Below are positions 24,254-32,660 of a stretch of DNA of 64,000 bases, piece after piece (position 1 is the first letter of the stretch; every line of letters begins with the position of its first letter). The notes beneath the pieces were generated by a model. It saw only the letters and a program-made list of their open reading frames with translations. It made no database searches and was not told the DNA's origin. Where the stretch lies: contig NZ_QSNT01000009.1 of the NCBI RefSeq assembly GCF_009498525.1, forward strand, positions 104,631-168,630, given 5' to 3'. A program made the translations under genes and the position numbers. This DNA comes from Rhizobium sp. ICMP 5592. Its GTDB lineage: Bacteria > Pseudomonadota > Alphaproteobacteria > Rhizobiales > Rhizobiaceae.

Positions 24254-25086
24254 TGACGTTCTCCATGCTCGGAAGAATTGGGTTTGACTCGTCGGCCGCC
24301 GCCTCGAACTTCGAGACCGCCGTCGCTTTGGATGATGGTCGCCGTCAGGAAACGGGAAAGCTCCCTACTCGCCAACGTGACATAGAGGCCCGCATGGTCT
24401 TCGGGCTCGGACAAGAAGCCTAGAGGCACCGTTCTCGCGACCATTGCCTCGAACCCCTCGACCGCATTTAGGGTCATGTTGTCACTGCGAGCGCTGGCCA
24501 ATCCTCCAAGGCCCGTCCGCGTGCCGCCGGGAGCAACAGCGTTCACGCGGATCTCGGGCGCGAGTTCGTAAGCAAGTGCACGTACTGTGCCGACAAGACC
24601 ATGTTTGGAGGTGACATAAAGAACGCCCCCGCCGCCCGCATAGAAACTGGAAGAAGAAAGCGTGAAAATGATCGAGCCGCGGCTTTCACGCAATGGATCA
24701 AGTGCGGCACGCGCCGCAAGCAGATATCCTTTGACATTAACCCCGATGAGTTCGTCGAATTGCTCTGACAGGTGTTCACCGGGAATGTCGGCGAACTTCC
24801 TTGAGAAATCATAGACACCCGCGTTGGGGACCAGCGTGTCGAGTTTTCCGAACCGCTGCACGGTCGTAGCGACGGCCGCAACATTGTCGTCCCATGACCT
24901 GACGTCGCCAATATGTGTCAGAACGTTTTCGCCGTGCTGTTGGGATAGCGATGCCGCATCCTCCAGTGTGCGAACAAGCACGCCGACGCGGGCACCTTCG
25001 GACACAAACCTATCCACGACGGCGCGACCGATACCTTTCCCACCTCCCGTGACGAGCGCGACGTGGTCCATCAATTGAGCCATCAC
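24250..25086 (-). CDS. cis-dihydrodiol dehydrogenase (SDR)
   Basis: This short-chain dehydrogenase of 278 residues has the NAD-binding TGGGKGIG at about residues 14-21, NAG in VPNAGVYDFS, and the catalytic YVTSK. VPNAG-x-x-D, INVKGY-type NVKGYLLAARA and GSIIFTLSSSSFYAGGGGVL closely resemble BphB/NahB cis-dihydrodiol dehydrogenases. It would rearomatise the cis-diol made by the adjacent dioxygenase to a catechol-type product. It lies 7 bp after the dioxygenase beta-subunit gene and overlaps the next gene by four bases. Confidence 0.88.
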   Translation of the reverse strand: MMAQLMDHVALVTGGGKGIGRAVVDRFVSEGARVGVLVRTLEDAASLSQQHGENVLTHIGDVRSWDDNVAAVATTVQRFGKLDTLVPNAGVYDFSRKFADIPGEHLSEQFDELIGVNVKGYLLAARAALDPLRESRGSIIFTLSSSSFYAGGGGVLYVTSKHGLVGTVRALAYELAPEIRVNAVAPGGTRTGLGGLASARSDNMTLNAVEGFEAMVARTVPLGFLSEPEDHAGLYVTLASRELSRFLTATIIQSDGGLEVRGGGRRVKPNSSEHGERQ

Positions 25087-25093
25087 GTGCTCC

Positions 25094-25654
25094 CTAAAAG
25101 AAGGTGTTAAGGTTCTTGGACAACAAAATGTCCTGCACGATCAGCACACGCCGCAGGGCAACCTTGAAGCTACCGTTGACTTGACGGCGGAGCATGTCTT
25201 CGCGACGCCCGTGGATCACGTCTTGATCCTTTAGATTGCGATTTCGAACGTTGGTGAAGCCTGAGAATACCGCGAGCAGTTGAGGGTCGCCCGTCTCGAA
25301 AGCTTCGATGTTCGAAATCAGGTGGGCGTGCCGGGTCGCCGGGTTGTCCGCCCAGGCGGACGGGTCGTCATATCGGGCGACACGCACCTTGAGCATAGCG
25401 TAGTTATCGTCGAAGAACGCCATCTCCCCATACTCGTAGGAACCGCGCTTGTCATCGCGGCGACGTGTTTCCATTCCGGGCATCCAGTAGCGAATGTCCT
25501 CATCGATGAGCTCGAGCCATGCCCTGTAGTTCTCTGCATCGAGCAGCCTCGCTTCCTTGTAGTAGAAGCGCTCTATGGATCGGAGGGTCTCCTCGGCGGC
25601 GGGACTGTCGAAATTGGCGGCGATCGGCCTGGCAATGTCCAACATTGAAGTCAT
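25094..25654 (-). CDS. ring-hydroxylating dioxygenase, small (beta) subunit
   Basis: The 186-residue protein of the SnoaL/NTF2-fold beta-subunit family has FYYKEARLLDAENYRAWLEL near the N-terminus and ending helices with RREDMLRRQVNGSFKVALRR, both typical of BphA2/NahAd-type subunits. It has no cofactor site; it stabilises the alpha3-beta3 hexamer and can affect substrate choice. Its ATG overlaps the alpha-subunit stop by four bases. Together with the alpha subunit, the ferredoxin (27067) and the reductase (19240) it completes a three-component class of dioxygenase. Confidence 0.9.
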   Translation of the reverse strand: MTSMLDIARPIAANFDSPAAEETLRSIERFYYKEARLLDAENYRAWLELIDEDIRYWMPGMETRRRDDKRGSYEYGEMAFFDDNYAMLKVRVARYDDPSAWADNPATRHAHLISNIEAFETGDPQLLAVFSGFTNVRNRNLKDQDVIHGRREDMLRRQVNGSFKVALRRVLIVQDILLSKNLNTFF

Positions 25655-27042
25655 CCCTCCTCTGCGTTCAATCGGGTTTTCTGCGGGGGAGCTGTGCGGC
25701 CGTTCTGCAGGTCATCCCAATTTTCGAACTGCATGAATTCGGCCCAACGCATATAAAAGTGGCGCTGGTTCGCGTCGTTGAGAGAGCCTCGGTAGATGTG
25801 GCCCGGAAGCTCGCTATCGACCACCTCGCTGCCGATTCCGAGACCGTAATGGAGGGGTTGGTGTCTCGTGACCCAGCCCTCGTTAATGCGAGTCGCGTAT
25901 TCCCAGTTCTCGCCGTCATCCATCTCGAAAACACCACCGGGTGAAAACGTGATCATGGTGCCCTTGCGATACATTTCCTTGTATTCGTCAGGCAGATTCT
26001 TGTTCACCAGTGTCCAAGTGTAGAGATCCACTCTGCCCGGCCCTTTCGGGTGCCATACCCGAAAGGTGGACTGGCCAGGCAGAAACGAGAAATTCGGGAA
26101 AATGGTGCAGGAAGAGACGGCACCGAACATGCGCGCTCTTGTGTCGCCGAGCCTCTGTTTCATCGCCTCAAAGCGACCGAGCGTGTGCTCGACCAGTTCC
26201 GGATAACCAAGCGTTTTGGTATTGCCGACTTTGTCGAGATTCGTTTCGATACCATGGCCGTAGACTGTAGCATGAAAGGCTCGCTCACGTTCCTTCTCGC
26301 CAAGGTTGACGGCACCGCCGAGGATCGCTTGCGCCCCAGATTGATGGGTCCAGAACGCGTGGAGAATGTCGCCCACAAAGTTCTCGGCAGGGAATTTCCA
26401 ATTACATTCCATCGTCGACTTGATCGCACCGCCAACGAACTCGGTACCGCCGTCATCGTTGTCGAGCATGACATCGAGATAGTAGGTAAACGGTCCAAGG
26501 AATTCTTCGAGGGACGGAGCGTCAGGGTCGAACGTCCCAAATATCAGACCCTTGTAATTCTGGACCTGGGCGACAGGTGTGAGGCCGATCTTTGCTTTTT
26601 CGAATGTTGGATCGGCATCATAGACTTTGCCGTCCGTTCCGCGGAGGCCTCCGTCGATACCAAATGACCAGCCATGGTAGTTGCACACGAACCCGCGGGA
26701 CTTTTGGCCGCTGTCGACTTGGCAAACTCGGTTGCCACGGTGGGGACAAGAATTGAGGAACGCATTGATCGACTTATCGCGCTGCCGCACGACAATCACG
26801 TCGTCCTCGCCCATAAAGGTTCGGATGAAGTCGCCCGGATTGAGGACCTGGCTTTCATGCGCAAGAAACAACCATGCTCGTCCGAAGATCTGGCGAAGCT
26901 CGGCGTCGTAGACTTCTCTGTCTACGAATACCTTGCGATCAACCTGAGTACCATCGGGTTTCACAAGTGCGGCATGCTCGGGATAGGCTCCCGCCTTTGG
27001 ATATACCGGGCGCATGTCCGGAAGATTTCTGCCATCGCACAT
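25651..27042 (-). CDS. ring-hydroxylating dioxygenase, large (alpha) subunit
   Basis: This is the catalytic subunit of a Rieske non-haem iron oxygenase, 463 residues. The Rieske [2Fe-2S] ligands are C99-x-H101 and C120-x2-H123. The mononuclear iron site is D225-x2-H228-x4-H233 within NWKFPAENFVGDILHAFWTH, and the C-terminal Asp ligand lies in MDDGENWE at about residue 375. All key residues are present, so the enzyme should be active. A GGAGG site precedes the ATG. The substrate cannot be read from the sequence; the presence of a beta subunit and a dihydrodiol dehydrogenase implies lateral cis-dihydroxylation of a ring, as in biphenyl/naphthalene-type enzymes. Confidence 0.92.
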   Translation of the reverse strand: MCDGRNLPDMRPVYPKAGAYPEHAALVKPDGTQVDRKVFVDREVYDAELRQIFGRAWLFLAHESQVLNPGDFIRTFMGEDDVIVVRQRDKSINAFLNSCPHRGNRVCQVDSGQKSRGFVCNYHGWSFGIDGGLRGTDGKVYDADPTFEKAKIGLTPVAQVQNYKGLIFGTFDPDAPSLEEFLGPFTYYLDVMLDNDDGGTEFVGGAIKSTMECNWKFPAENFVGDILHAFWTHQSGAQAILGGAVNLGEKERERAFHATVYGHGIETNLDKVGNTKTLGYPELVEHTLGRFEAMKQRLGDTRARMFGAVSSCTIFPNFSFLPGQSTFRVWHPKGPGRVDLYTWTLVNKNLPDEYKEMYRKGTMITFSPGGVFEMDDGENWEYATRINEGWVTRHQPLHYGLGIGSEVVDSELPGHIYRGSLNDANQRHFYMRWAEFMQFENWDDLQNGRTAPPQKTRLNAEEG

Positions 27043-27066
27043 AATAACCTCCCACGAAGCAGTGGT

Positions 27067-27396
27067 TTACGCGAGATCCGCGTAGACGACGCCTGCAACG
27101 ACAGTGACTGTGTAGAACTTCAGTTTTCCGCATCCGACTGGCTGGTTGTGAACCTCGCCAGTGCCCAAATCGAATTCCGCGAAATGCACGGGGCAGATGA
27201 TGCGCCCGTCTTCAATATAGCCTTCCGCGAGCGACGCTTCGGCATGCGGACAGACGTCATTGGAGACGTAGATTTGGCCTCCAGATTTGTAGACCGCGAC
27301 GGGATCGCGGCCTTCAACACTGGTCTTGATGACTTCGCCTTCGGCGACATCGTCAATGGAGCAAATCTTCATGGCGGTGAGGACAGTGTCGGACAT
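27067..27396 (-). CDS. Rieske [2Fe-2S] ferredoxin
   Basis: This is a 109-residue BphA3/CarAc-type electron carrier. The cluster ligands are C49-P-H51 and C68-P-V-H71, and the loop between them (AEASLAEGYIEDGRII) has the normal length. It transfers electrons from the FAD reductase (19240-20463) to the dioxygenase alpha subunit. It lies just after the LigB-type dioxygenase gene and 24 bp before the alpha-subunit gene. An internal ATG at 27372 (MKICSIDD) could also serve as the start. Confidence 0.92.
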   Translation of the reverse strand: MSDTVLTAMKICSIDDVAEGEVIKTSVEGRDPVAVYKSGGQIYVSNDVCPHAEASLAEGYIEDGRIICPVHFAEFDLGTGEVHNQPVGCGKLKFYTVTVVAGVVYADLA

Positions 27397-27397
27397 C

Positions 27398-28225
27398 TCA
27401 TGCCGCCTTCAGCTCGGCGAAACCGAGACCGGTGATCCATTCTTTCACTGGCTCATACGCAATGACTTCGCCCTTCATTTCTCCCATTGCGCCCATCGCG
27501 CAGATGAATGTTCTGATCTCCATCGCACCGTTGCCCCCGTGCTCAAGGATATAGGCGTCCTCTAGTGCTATGAGCCTTTCGCTGTCTCCTGCCACGACCG
27601 CGTCCAGGACCATATGGTCGAAGTCGGGGTTGATCTTGCCGGAATTCTCATCGCCAACCCAGTGAGAAATCCCACCTGAGCCGATCACCACGACACGCTC
27701 TTCGGACGGAAAGGATGCGATCGCCTTTCCGATCAACTGACCAAGTTGAAACGCGCGCCGCTTGGGGAGATAGGGATCGACGCCCGCGGCAAGCATGATG
27801 GGAACAGTCTTCATGCCCTCGTTCGGCAGCACCATGAGCTTGTGCGGAATGGCTATGGAATGGTCGACCGTCATTACCCGGCCCACCGCAAAATCGAAGC
27901 CATTGTCGAAGCCCGATTGGGCGATATGGCGCGCGAGTTCGGGGTTTGCCTTGATCGGCCCACGCTTGAGGCCGGGCAGCTGATCGAGCGGCCCGTCAAT
28001 CTCGCCGGTTCCGATGATGTACTGAGGCAAGCAATGGGTGCCGAACAGGATGTAGTGGTCACACCCAATGATCACCGCTGTTGTCGCGTCGAGTTCGATA
28101 ATACGTGCTGCGGTGTGCGCATAGGCATCATAGACACGTTTGCGTTCAGCCTCGGACGGCGCCTCCGGTGCTGCAAACATGACTGGATCGTGCGGAACGA
28201 CAAATCCACCAACAAGCTTGGCCAT
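27398..28225 (-). CDS. extradiol ring-cleavage dioxygenase, LigB-type catalytic subunit
   Basis: The ATG at 28225 has a GGAGG site and gives 275 residues. It is a class III (LigB fold) enzyme. The expected Fe(II) ligands are H12 (VVPHDP), H57 (IGCDHYIL) and E236 (AMEIRT), with the acid/base His at H188 (GGISHWVG) and another conserved His at H122 (VDHSIAIPH); these positions correspond closely to LigB. The LigA-like subunit is encoded just upstream, so the enzyme is of the two-subunit LigAB or CarBaBb kind rather than the vicinal-oxygen-chelate type usual in biphenyl operons. It would cleave the diol made by the upper pathway next to one hydroxyl. Confidence 0.9.
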   Translation of the reverse strand: MAKLVGGFVVPHDPVMFAAPEAPSEAERKRVYDAYAHTAARIIELDATTAVIIGCDHYILFGTHCLPQYIIGTGEIDGPLDQLPGLKRGPIKANPELARHIAQSGFDNGFDFAVGRVMTVDHSIAIPHKLMVLPNEGMKTVPIMLAAGVDPYLPKRRAFQLGQLIGKAIASFPSEERVVVIGSGGISHWVGDENSGKINPDFDHMVLDAVVAGDSERLIALEDAYILEHGGNGAMEIRTFICAMGAMGEMKGEVIAYEPVKEWITGLGFAELKAA

Positions 28226-28241
28226 GGTATTTTCCTCCAAA

Positions 28242-28502
28242 TTAGACGGTCGATTTGCCCTGCATGGCTTTCATGTACTCACCGTTCTTGCGGCCGCTCT
28301 GAAGCCAGAAGCCCCAGGTCAACATCGTGTTGACGCCCAGATCGGCAAGCTTGCGGACCTCGTAGCCCTTGACGAGATCCTTCTCGGCCTCGCTCAATTG
28401 GTAACGGCCCAGAAACTTGTCGGCTTCGGCGGTGAACGCCTCCTTGTTCTGCCGACTGGTCGACAGATCGTAGAGGACCTTTTCCAACACATCCCTGCTC
28501 AT
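28242..28502 (-). CDS. extradiol dioxygenase small subunit, LigA-like
   Basis: The 86-residue helical protein (MSRDVLEKVLYDLSTSRQNK...) matches the LigA/CarBa small subunit: FTAEADKFLGRYQLSEAEKD followed by RKLADLGVNTMLTWGF, which caps the active site of the LigB partner. It is not catalytic alone. It lies 16 bp upstream of the LigB-like gene and 18 bp downstream of the hydrolase gene. In several families LigA is fused or absent; here it is separate and of normal length. Confidence 0.85.
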   Translation of the reverse strand: MSRDVLEKVLYDLSTSRQNKEAFTAEADKFLGRYQLSEAEKDLVKGYEVRKLADLGVNTMLTWGFWLQSGRKNGEYMKAMQGKSTV

Positions 28503-28520
28503 CGCTTCTCCTCCGCGAAC

Positions 28521-29348
28521 TCAGTTGAGAAAATCGGTGACGAGTTTCAGGAACGCGGCTTCGCGCTCGATCTGAACCCAGTGGCCGCAACAACCGAAGC
28601 TGTGCAACTGCGAATTCTTGAGCGCGCCGTGCATCTCGACGGCGCAGTCGAACGGCACCACCCTGTCGTCGCGTCCGTGCAGGATCAACGCGTTGTGTTC
28701 GAGCATCTTGAGTGCCTTGACCGGAATGCCTCGCACAGTCGGGCGATCATCGCCCTGCGGCGCCGGCATGAGCTTTCGGAACGCCTCAAGTGCGCCAGCT
28801 CTTGTGGCAGCCTCTAGGCGCCGCTGAATAAGCTCCTCGGTGATGATCGAGTCATCATAGGGGAAATAGCTGACGGCGCGGCGCATGCTTTCGATCGTGC
28901 CGTCGAACTCAAGTTGAGCGCGCAAGCCATCCGTCATGGGGAACTCGCCGCAAGGCGTTCCCAGAAGCACAAGTTTGTCGATGCGGTCAGGATTTGAAAG
29001 CGCAGTCGCAAGTCCGAGCGCGCCTCCAAAGGAATTGCCGACGACCGAAACGCGTTCCAGCCCAAGCTCATCGAGAATGGCCACGAAGTGGGCAACCCAA
29101 AGCTTGATGTCGTAACGCGCATCAGGCTTGAGTTCCGTCATTCCAAACCCGGCGATGTCTGGCGCCACGACCCTGAAGCCCTGTGCCAGGACTGGAAAGA
29201 CTTTGTTCCAGTTCGCCCATGCCGACACGCCCGCTCCCGAGCCATGTAGAAGCACAACCGGCGCGCCCTCGCCCGCGTCATGATAGTTGGTGCGATGATC
29301 AAACGCTGTCAGCGTTTTACTCTCGGCAGTGACGTTAATAGCGGTCAT
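28521..29348 (-). CDS. meta-cleavage product (C-C) hydrolase
   Basis: This is an alpha/beta-hydrolase of 275 residues in the MhpC/BphD/DmpD family. The catalytic triad is S106 (VVGNSFGGA), D228 (LHGRDDRVVP) and H256 (GCCGHWVQIE), with the HGSGAG oxyanion loop at 35-40. It hydrolyses the ring-cleavage product to 2-hydroxypenta-2,4-dienoate and a carboxylic acid whose identity depends on the original ring substituent. It is the first gene of the 10-kb ring-degradation operon; a GGAGGA site precedes the ATG, and paired operator-like repeats lie upstream. Confidence 0.92.
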   Translation of the reverse strand: MTAINVTAESKTLTAFDHRTNYHDAGEGAPVVLLHGSGAGVSAWANWNKVFPVLAQGFRVVAPDIAGFGMTELKPDARYDIKLWVAHFVAILDELGLERVSVVGNSFGGALGLATALSNPDRIDKLVLLGTPCGEFPMTDGLRAQLEFDGTIESMRRAVSYFPYDDSIITEELIQRRLEAATRAGALEAFRKLMPAPQGDDRPTVRGIPVKALKMLEHNALILHGRDDRVVPFDCAVEMHGALKNSQLHSFGCCGHWVQIEREAAFLKLVTDFLN

Positions 29349-29378
29349 TCATTCCTCCGAAGAACCTAATCTTCTTCA

Positions 29379-29392
29379 ATACGGTCGCGTAT
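29379..29392. promoter_or_regulatory. operator candidate ATAC-N6-GTAT, proximal copy
   Basis: The sequence ATACGGTCGCGTAT, 31 bp upstream of the hydrolase start, has the form ATAC-N6-GTAT with GC before the second half. The same form recurs 98 bp further upstream at 29477-29490, so this is probably a repeated regulator site for the ring-degradation operon. Confidence 0.45.
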
Positions 29393-29472
29393 GGTTAGGC
29401 TCAAAGTTCTCCTTTTGCAACCCTCTATCCATTGCTTTTCAAGCCGCACTCAAGAACTCATTGAATTTACTG

Positions 29473-29494
29473 AAACATACTTTTGCGTATGTTT
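29473..29494. promoter_or_regulatory. operator candidate, extended inverted repeat, distal copy
   Basis: AAACATAC-TTTTGC-GTATGTTT is a perfect 8+8 inverted repeat with a six-base spacer. Its core ATAC-N6-GTAT matches the copy at 29379. The arrangement suits a dimeric TetR- or GntR-type repressor; the two TetR genes at 34.5-35.8 kb are the nearest candidates. The rest of the 266-bp gap holds no gene. Confidence 0.55.
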
Positions 29495-29614
29495 TAGGTC
29501 GACGCCGAATACCTGAACCCATCAGGAGGCGTCCCGCGCAAGGGTCGCCGCGCAGCAAATCCGGATCTGGAGGGCGCTTTTTACGACCTTTTTGCAGGTA
29601 TCAAATCCGCGCCA

Positions 29615-30091
29615 TTAGCTGGCAGCATGCCCTTTGACGGCTTCGGCGGGCATAAGCAGGACGAGCCATTCTGCAGCCATCACCACAGAACTGCTCTGCT
29701 GTTCCTCGATCTGGGCGCCATAGGTGACCAGGTATCCGCCTTTTCGCGCAACGACGTCGGCGATGCGCAGACGGAGGCGTATGGTCTGATCGACCATCAG
29801 AGGGCGTATGAAACGGACTTTGTTGAGGCCATAATTGAACCCGTCCCAACGACCGATGACTTCCGCTGACAGCCAGTCGAGCATCCCGAGCATTTGGAAG
29901 CCTTCGACGAGACCCGTCGGATACTGAGAACCTATGGTTTCCCCATAAGTCAGATCCAGGTAAGTCCCGTGATAGAAGGATTGTTGACGGTCGACGGACT
30001 GCTCCCGCCAAGGTCCGACGAATTCTGCGCCGATGTTCTTCTCAAAGTCTTCAAGACACTGGATTGTCAGATCGTTCTGGGTCATAGCCAA
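29615..30091 (-). CDS. MaoC-like hotdog-fold protein
   Basis: The 158-residue protein looks like a NodN/MaoC-type (R)-hydratase or thioesterase fold: LEDFEKNIGAEFVGPW near the start, a middle VEGFQMLGMLDWL in the place of the usual active-site helix, then FIRPLMVDQTIRLRLRIADV, a typical MaoC strand. The usual catalytic Asp/His pair (D-x4-H in the hot-dog helix) is not obvious; the HGTYLDLTYG segment may replace it. It overlaps the acyl-CoA ligase gene by 10 bp, so it probably acts on the CoA thioester made by that ligase. Confidence 0.72.
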   Translation of the reverse strand: MAMTQNDLTIQCLEDFEKNIGAEFVGPWREQSVDRQQSFYHGTYLDLTYGETIGSQYPTGLVEGFQMLGMLDWLSAEVIGRWDGFNYGLNKVRFIRPLMVDQTIRLRLRIADVVARKGGYLVTYGAQIEEQQSSSVVMAAEWLVLLMPAEAVKGHAAS

Positions 30092-31740
30092 CGCCTCATA
30101 GTGGCGTCGTACGAGCCCGCCCTGAGATCCGTGACGCCGCTCACGAGTTTCTTCTTTTCGACACGCGACGACTCGGTGATCGAAAAAGAATCCACGAACT
30201 GGATGTAGCGGGGGATTTTGAACTTGGCGAGATGCTGGCCACAGAATGCCAGAAGCTCTTCCGGTTCTGGTGGAGCGCCGGCCGTCGCCAGTACGTAGGC
30301 CTTTATCTCTTCGCCGACAACATCGTCAGGAACCGCGACGACTGCAGCCTCAGCGACCGCCGGATGCATTCTCAGAACGGATTCTACCTCGACGCATGCT
30401 ACATTCTCAGCATTTCGCCTCACCATGTCTTTCTTGCGCCCAACGAGATAGTGGTACCCATGCTGGTCGCGCCGGAACAGGTCACCCGTGTGCAACCAAC
30501 CACCTTTCAGGGCGCCGTGGCTGGCCTCCTCATCTCCGGCGTAGCCCGTCATCAGGCCGGGGGACTGGATCAGAAGTTCCCCAACGTCTCCGGAAGCCAC
30601 GTCCTCATCAAAGTCGTCTACGATGCGCAGACGTGTGTTCGGCGCGGCAAGACCGCAGGAGGCCGAGCCGATCATGCAGTCGGCCGCGAGCGGCATGATG
30701 AGCGCAGGTGCATATTCGCTCATGCCGAAGCTTTCCCGCGCTGGCGCGCCGAAGCGAGCTTCCAATTCTTGGTGAAGTTTGGGATTGAAGCCGAAGATGT
30801 GGACGAGTTTCAGTTCGTTTTCGCGATCATTTGGCGAGGGCTCGGCCTTCTTGTAGAGCGCGTCGAACATGAAAACTTCGTTGATCCTATACTCCTTGAT
30901 CCAGTCTAGGAACTTCGCTGCGCTCGGTTTGGAGCAGCAGAAGAACGTCGTTCCGCGGTAGAGGCAGATGATCGCGTTGTACTGCCCGTCCAGATAGAAA
31001 AGCATCTGGTTGCAAAGGAAGCGCTCAATCTCGAGGTCGTTGCTGTTGGAGACGCCTACGGCCGCATTGAGCCAAAATCGCTGTGGCAGCATACAGCCCT
31101 TGGGAAATCCGGTGGTGCCAGATGTGAACTGGATGCTCATCACGTCGTCGGCGTCGGCATCCGAGACGACCGGAACACCGCTGCTTTCCTCAACCAGCTG
31201 AAGCCAGTTGCGATAGCCGGGCAGGTCGCCGCATACGAATACGTCGTGGCGACCAATAGGTCGATTGGTTTCCGGTAGTTGCTCGTAAACTGCCAAGTTG
31301 GCGGCATCGACGATGAGAAGTTTCGAACCCGACTTTGAAATGACGTGCTCCAGCTCTCGGGATGTGTAGCGACCATTCACTGGAACGATCGTGGCTCCGA
31401 TGCGGGCCGCTCCGAGCCACGTTCCGAGATAGTTTGGCCCATTCCCCACCATCACTGCGATACGTGTACCGGGTCGGGCACCCGCGGTTAGAAGTGCGCT
31501 GGCAGCCTTACGGGAGAGCGAAGCAACCTCGTTGAAAGTAAGGACCTGGCCAGTTTCGAAGAAATTCCAGGCTGGATTCTCTCCGAAGCGATCTGCAGCT
31601 ACATCGACGAGTTCCCCGATGTTTTTCGGTAGCGGCAACCCCTCGATCTCGAGTTTGCGCTTCTCCCAATCGGCAGCGACACGGGCGCGTTCTTCCTCTA
31701 GCTCATCCCACACAGGGAGGGCGCTCGACTTCTCAATCAT
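30082..31740 (-). CDS. AMP-forming acyl-CoA ligase
   Basis: This 552-residue ANL-superfamily enzyme starts at 31740 (MIEKSSALPVWDELEEERAR); an upstream in-frame start would overlap the permease gene. The AMP-binding loop is MSIQFTSGTTGFPKGC, the adenine motif is FGMSEYAP, the hinge region is WLHTGDLFRRDQHGYHYLVG, and the C-terminal lysine lies in ESSRVEKKKL. It activates a carboxylic acid as its CoA thioester. Co-transcription with an ABC importer and a MaoC-like protein suggests it handles an imported aromatic or side-chain acid, or the acid released by the C-C hydrolase. The substrate is not evident. Confidence 0.87.
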   Translation of the reverse strand: MIEKSSALPVWDELEEERARVAADWEKRKLEIEGLPLPKNIGELVDVAADRFGENPAWNFFETGQVLTFNEVASLSRKAASALLTAGARPGTRIAVMVGNGPNYLGTWLGAARIGATIVPVNGRYTSRELEHVISKSGSKLLIVDAANLAVYEQLPETNRPIGRHDVFVCGDLPGYRNWLQLVEESSGVPVVSDADADDVMSIQFTSGTTGFPKGCMLPQRFWLNAAVGVSNSNDLEIERFLCNQMLFYLDGQYNAIICLYRGTTFFCCSKPSAAKFLDWIKEYRINEVFMFDALYKKAEPSPNDRENELKLVHIFGFNPKLHQELEARFGAPARESFGMSEYAPALIMPLAADCMIGSASCGLAAPNTRLRIVDDFDEDVASGDVGELLIQSPGLMTGYAGDEEASHGALKGGWLHTGDLFRRDQHGYHYLVGRKKDMVRRNAENVACVEVESVLRMHPAVAEAAVVAVPDDVVGEEIKAYVLATAGAPPEPEELLAFCGQHLAKFKIPRYIQFVDSFSITESSRVEKKKLVSGVTDLRAGSYDATMRRWL

Positions 31741-31778
31741 CTTCCTAGCTTTCGATTCTGTTGATGACAGCAGAGGGT

Positions 31779-32660
31779 TCAGAGTTTGACGTTGAATCCC
31801 CGACCGTATCGCTTTTCCAGGAGGCTCTGGCCAAACATCGATACTATCGTCAACGCGAGGTACCAGATGCACGCCACCATAAGCATCGGGAGGGTTTCAT
31901 AGGTCCGCCCATAGATGTTCTGAACCACGGTCAGCAATTCGGCATAGCCGATGACCGTCACAAGCGAGGTGTTCTTGAAAAGCGAAATGAGTTCCGTCGC
32001 GAATGCGGGTATCGCAACTCTGATGGCCTGCGGCAGGATAACTTTCGTATAAGCTGCCGGGCCTGTCAGCGACAGAGCTTTTGCAGCCTCCATCTGGCCA
32101 CGAGGCACGGCTGCCAGGCCTGCCCTGAATATCTCGGCGCAGTGGCCCGACATGACTATGGTCAACCCCAGGAAGGCCGCCCCGAACTTCGAAATCACTT
32201 GGTTTGTCGGGAGCGAAATCCACGGATCAAGGAACGGCAACCCGATATCTATGCTCGGAAAGAGCGCAGCAGCGAAGTACAAGAGCAGGATCAGGACAAG
32301 CGCAGGCATGGCTCGGACAAAACCGATATATGCCGTCGCAAGCGAACGAAGCACGCTGCTGCCAGAGAGGCGCATGAACGCGATTATCAACCCGAACACG
32401 ACGCCCGCTGCGCCACAACACAGCGTGAGCCTAATCGTGTTCAGAACGCCCAGGAGCACTGCCGGCGAAAAGAGATATTCACCGATGACGTCCCACTTCC
32501 ATCTGGGATTGGTCACCATGTTGCCGACGATGCCGAGGACGACCAAGGCACATAGAGGCCAACCAATTATGTCGATGTAGTTTCGACGGCGAACAAATAT
32601 CAGGTCATCATCTCGCCGATCGGCGAGATGAGACTTGTTTGTTTCGAGCAGGACGTTCAT
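31779..32660 (-). CDS. polar amino acid-type ABC transporter permease
   Basis: This 293-residue inner-membrane protein has about six hydrophobic helices and the EAA loop EAAKALSLTGPAAYTKVILPQ, which docks the ATPase. It belongs to the HisM/GlnP family. It follows the binding-protein gene with a four-base overlap. Family transporters often use two permeases, but only one is encoded here, so it probably works as a homodimer. The N-terminus carries a charged cytosolic stretch of about 30 residues before the first helix. Confidence 0.88.
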   Translation of the reverse strand: MNVLLETNKSHLADRRDDDLIFVRRRNYIDIIGWPLCALVVLGIVGNMVTNPRWKWDVIGEYLFSPAVLLGVLNTIRLTLCCGAAGVVFGLIIAFMRLSGSSVLRSLATAYIGFVRAMPALVLILLLYFAAALFPSIDIGLPFLDPWISLPTNQVISKFGAAFLGLTIVMSGHCAEIFRAGLAAVPRGQMEAAKALSLTGPAAYTKVILPQAIRVAIPAFATELISLFKNTSLVTVIGYAELLTVVQNIYGRTYETLPMLMVACIWYLALTIVSMFGQSLLEKRYGRGFNVKL

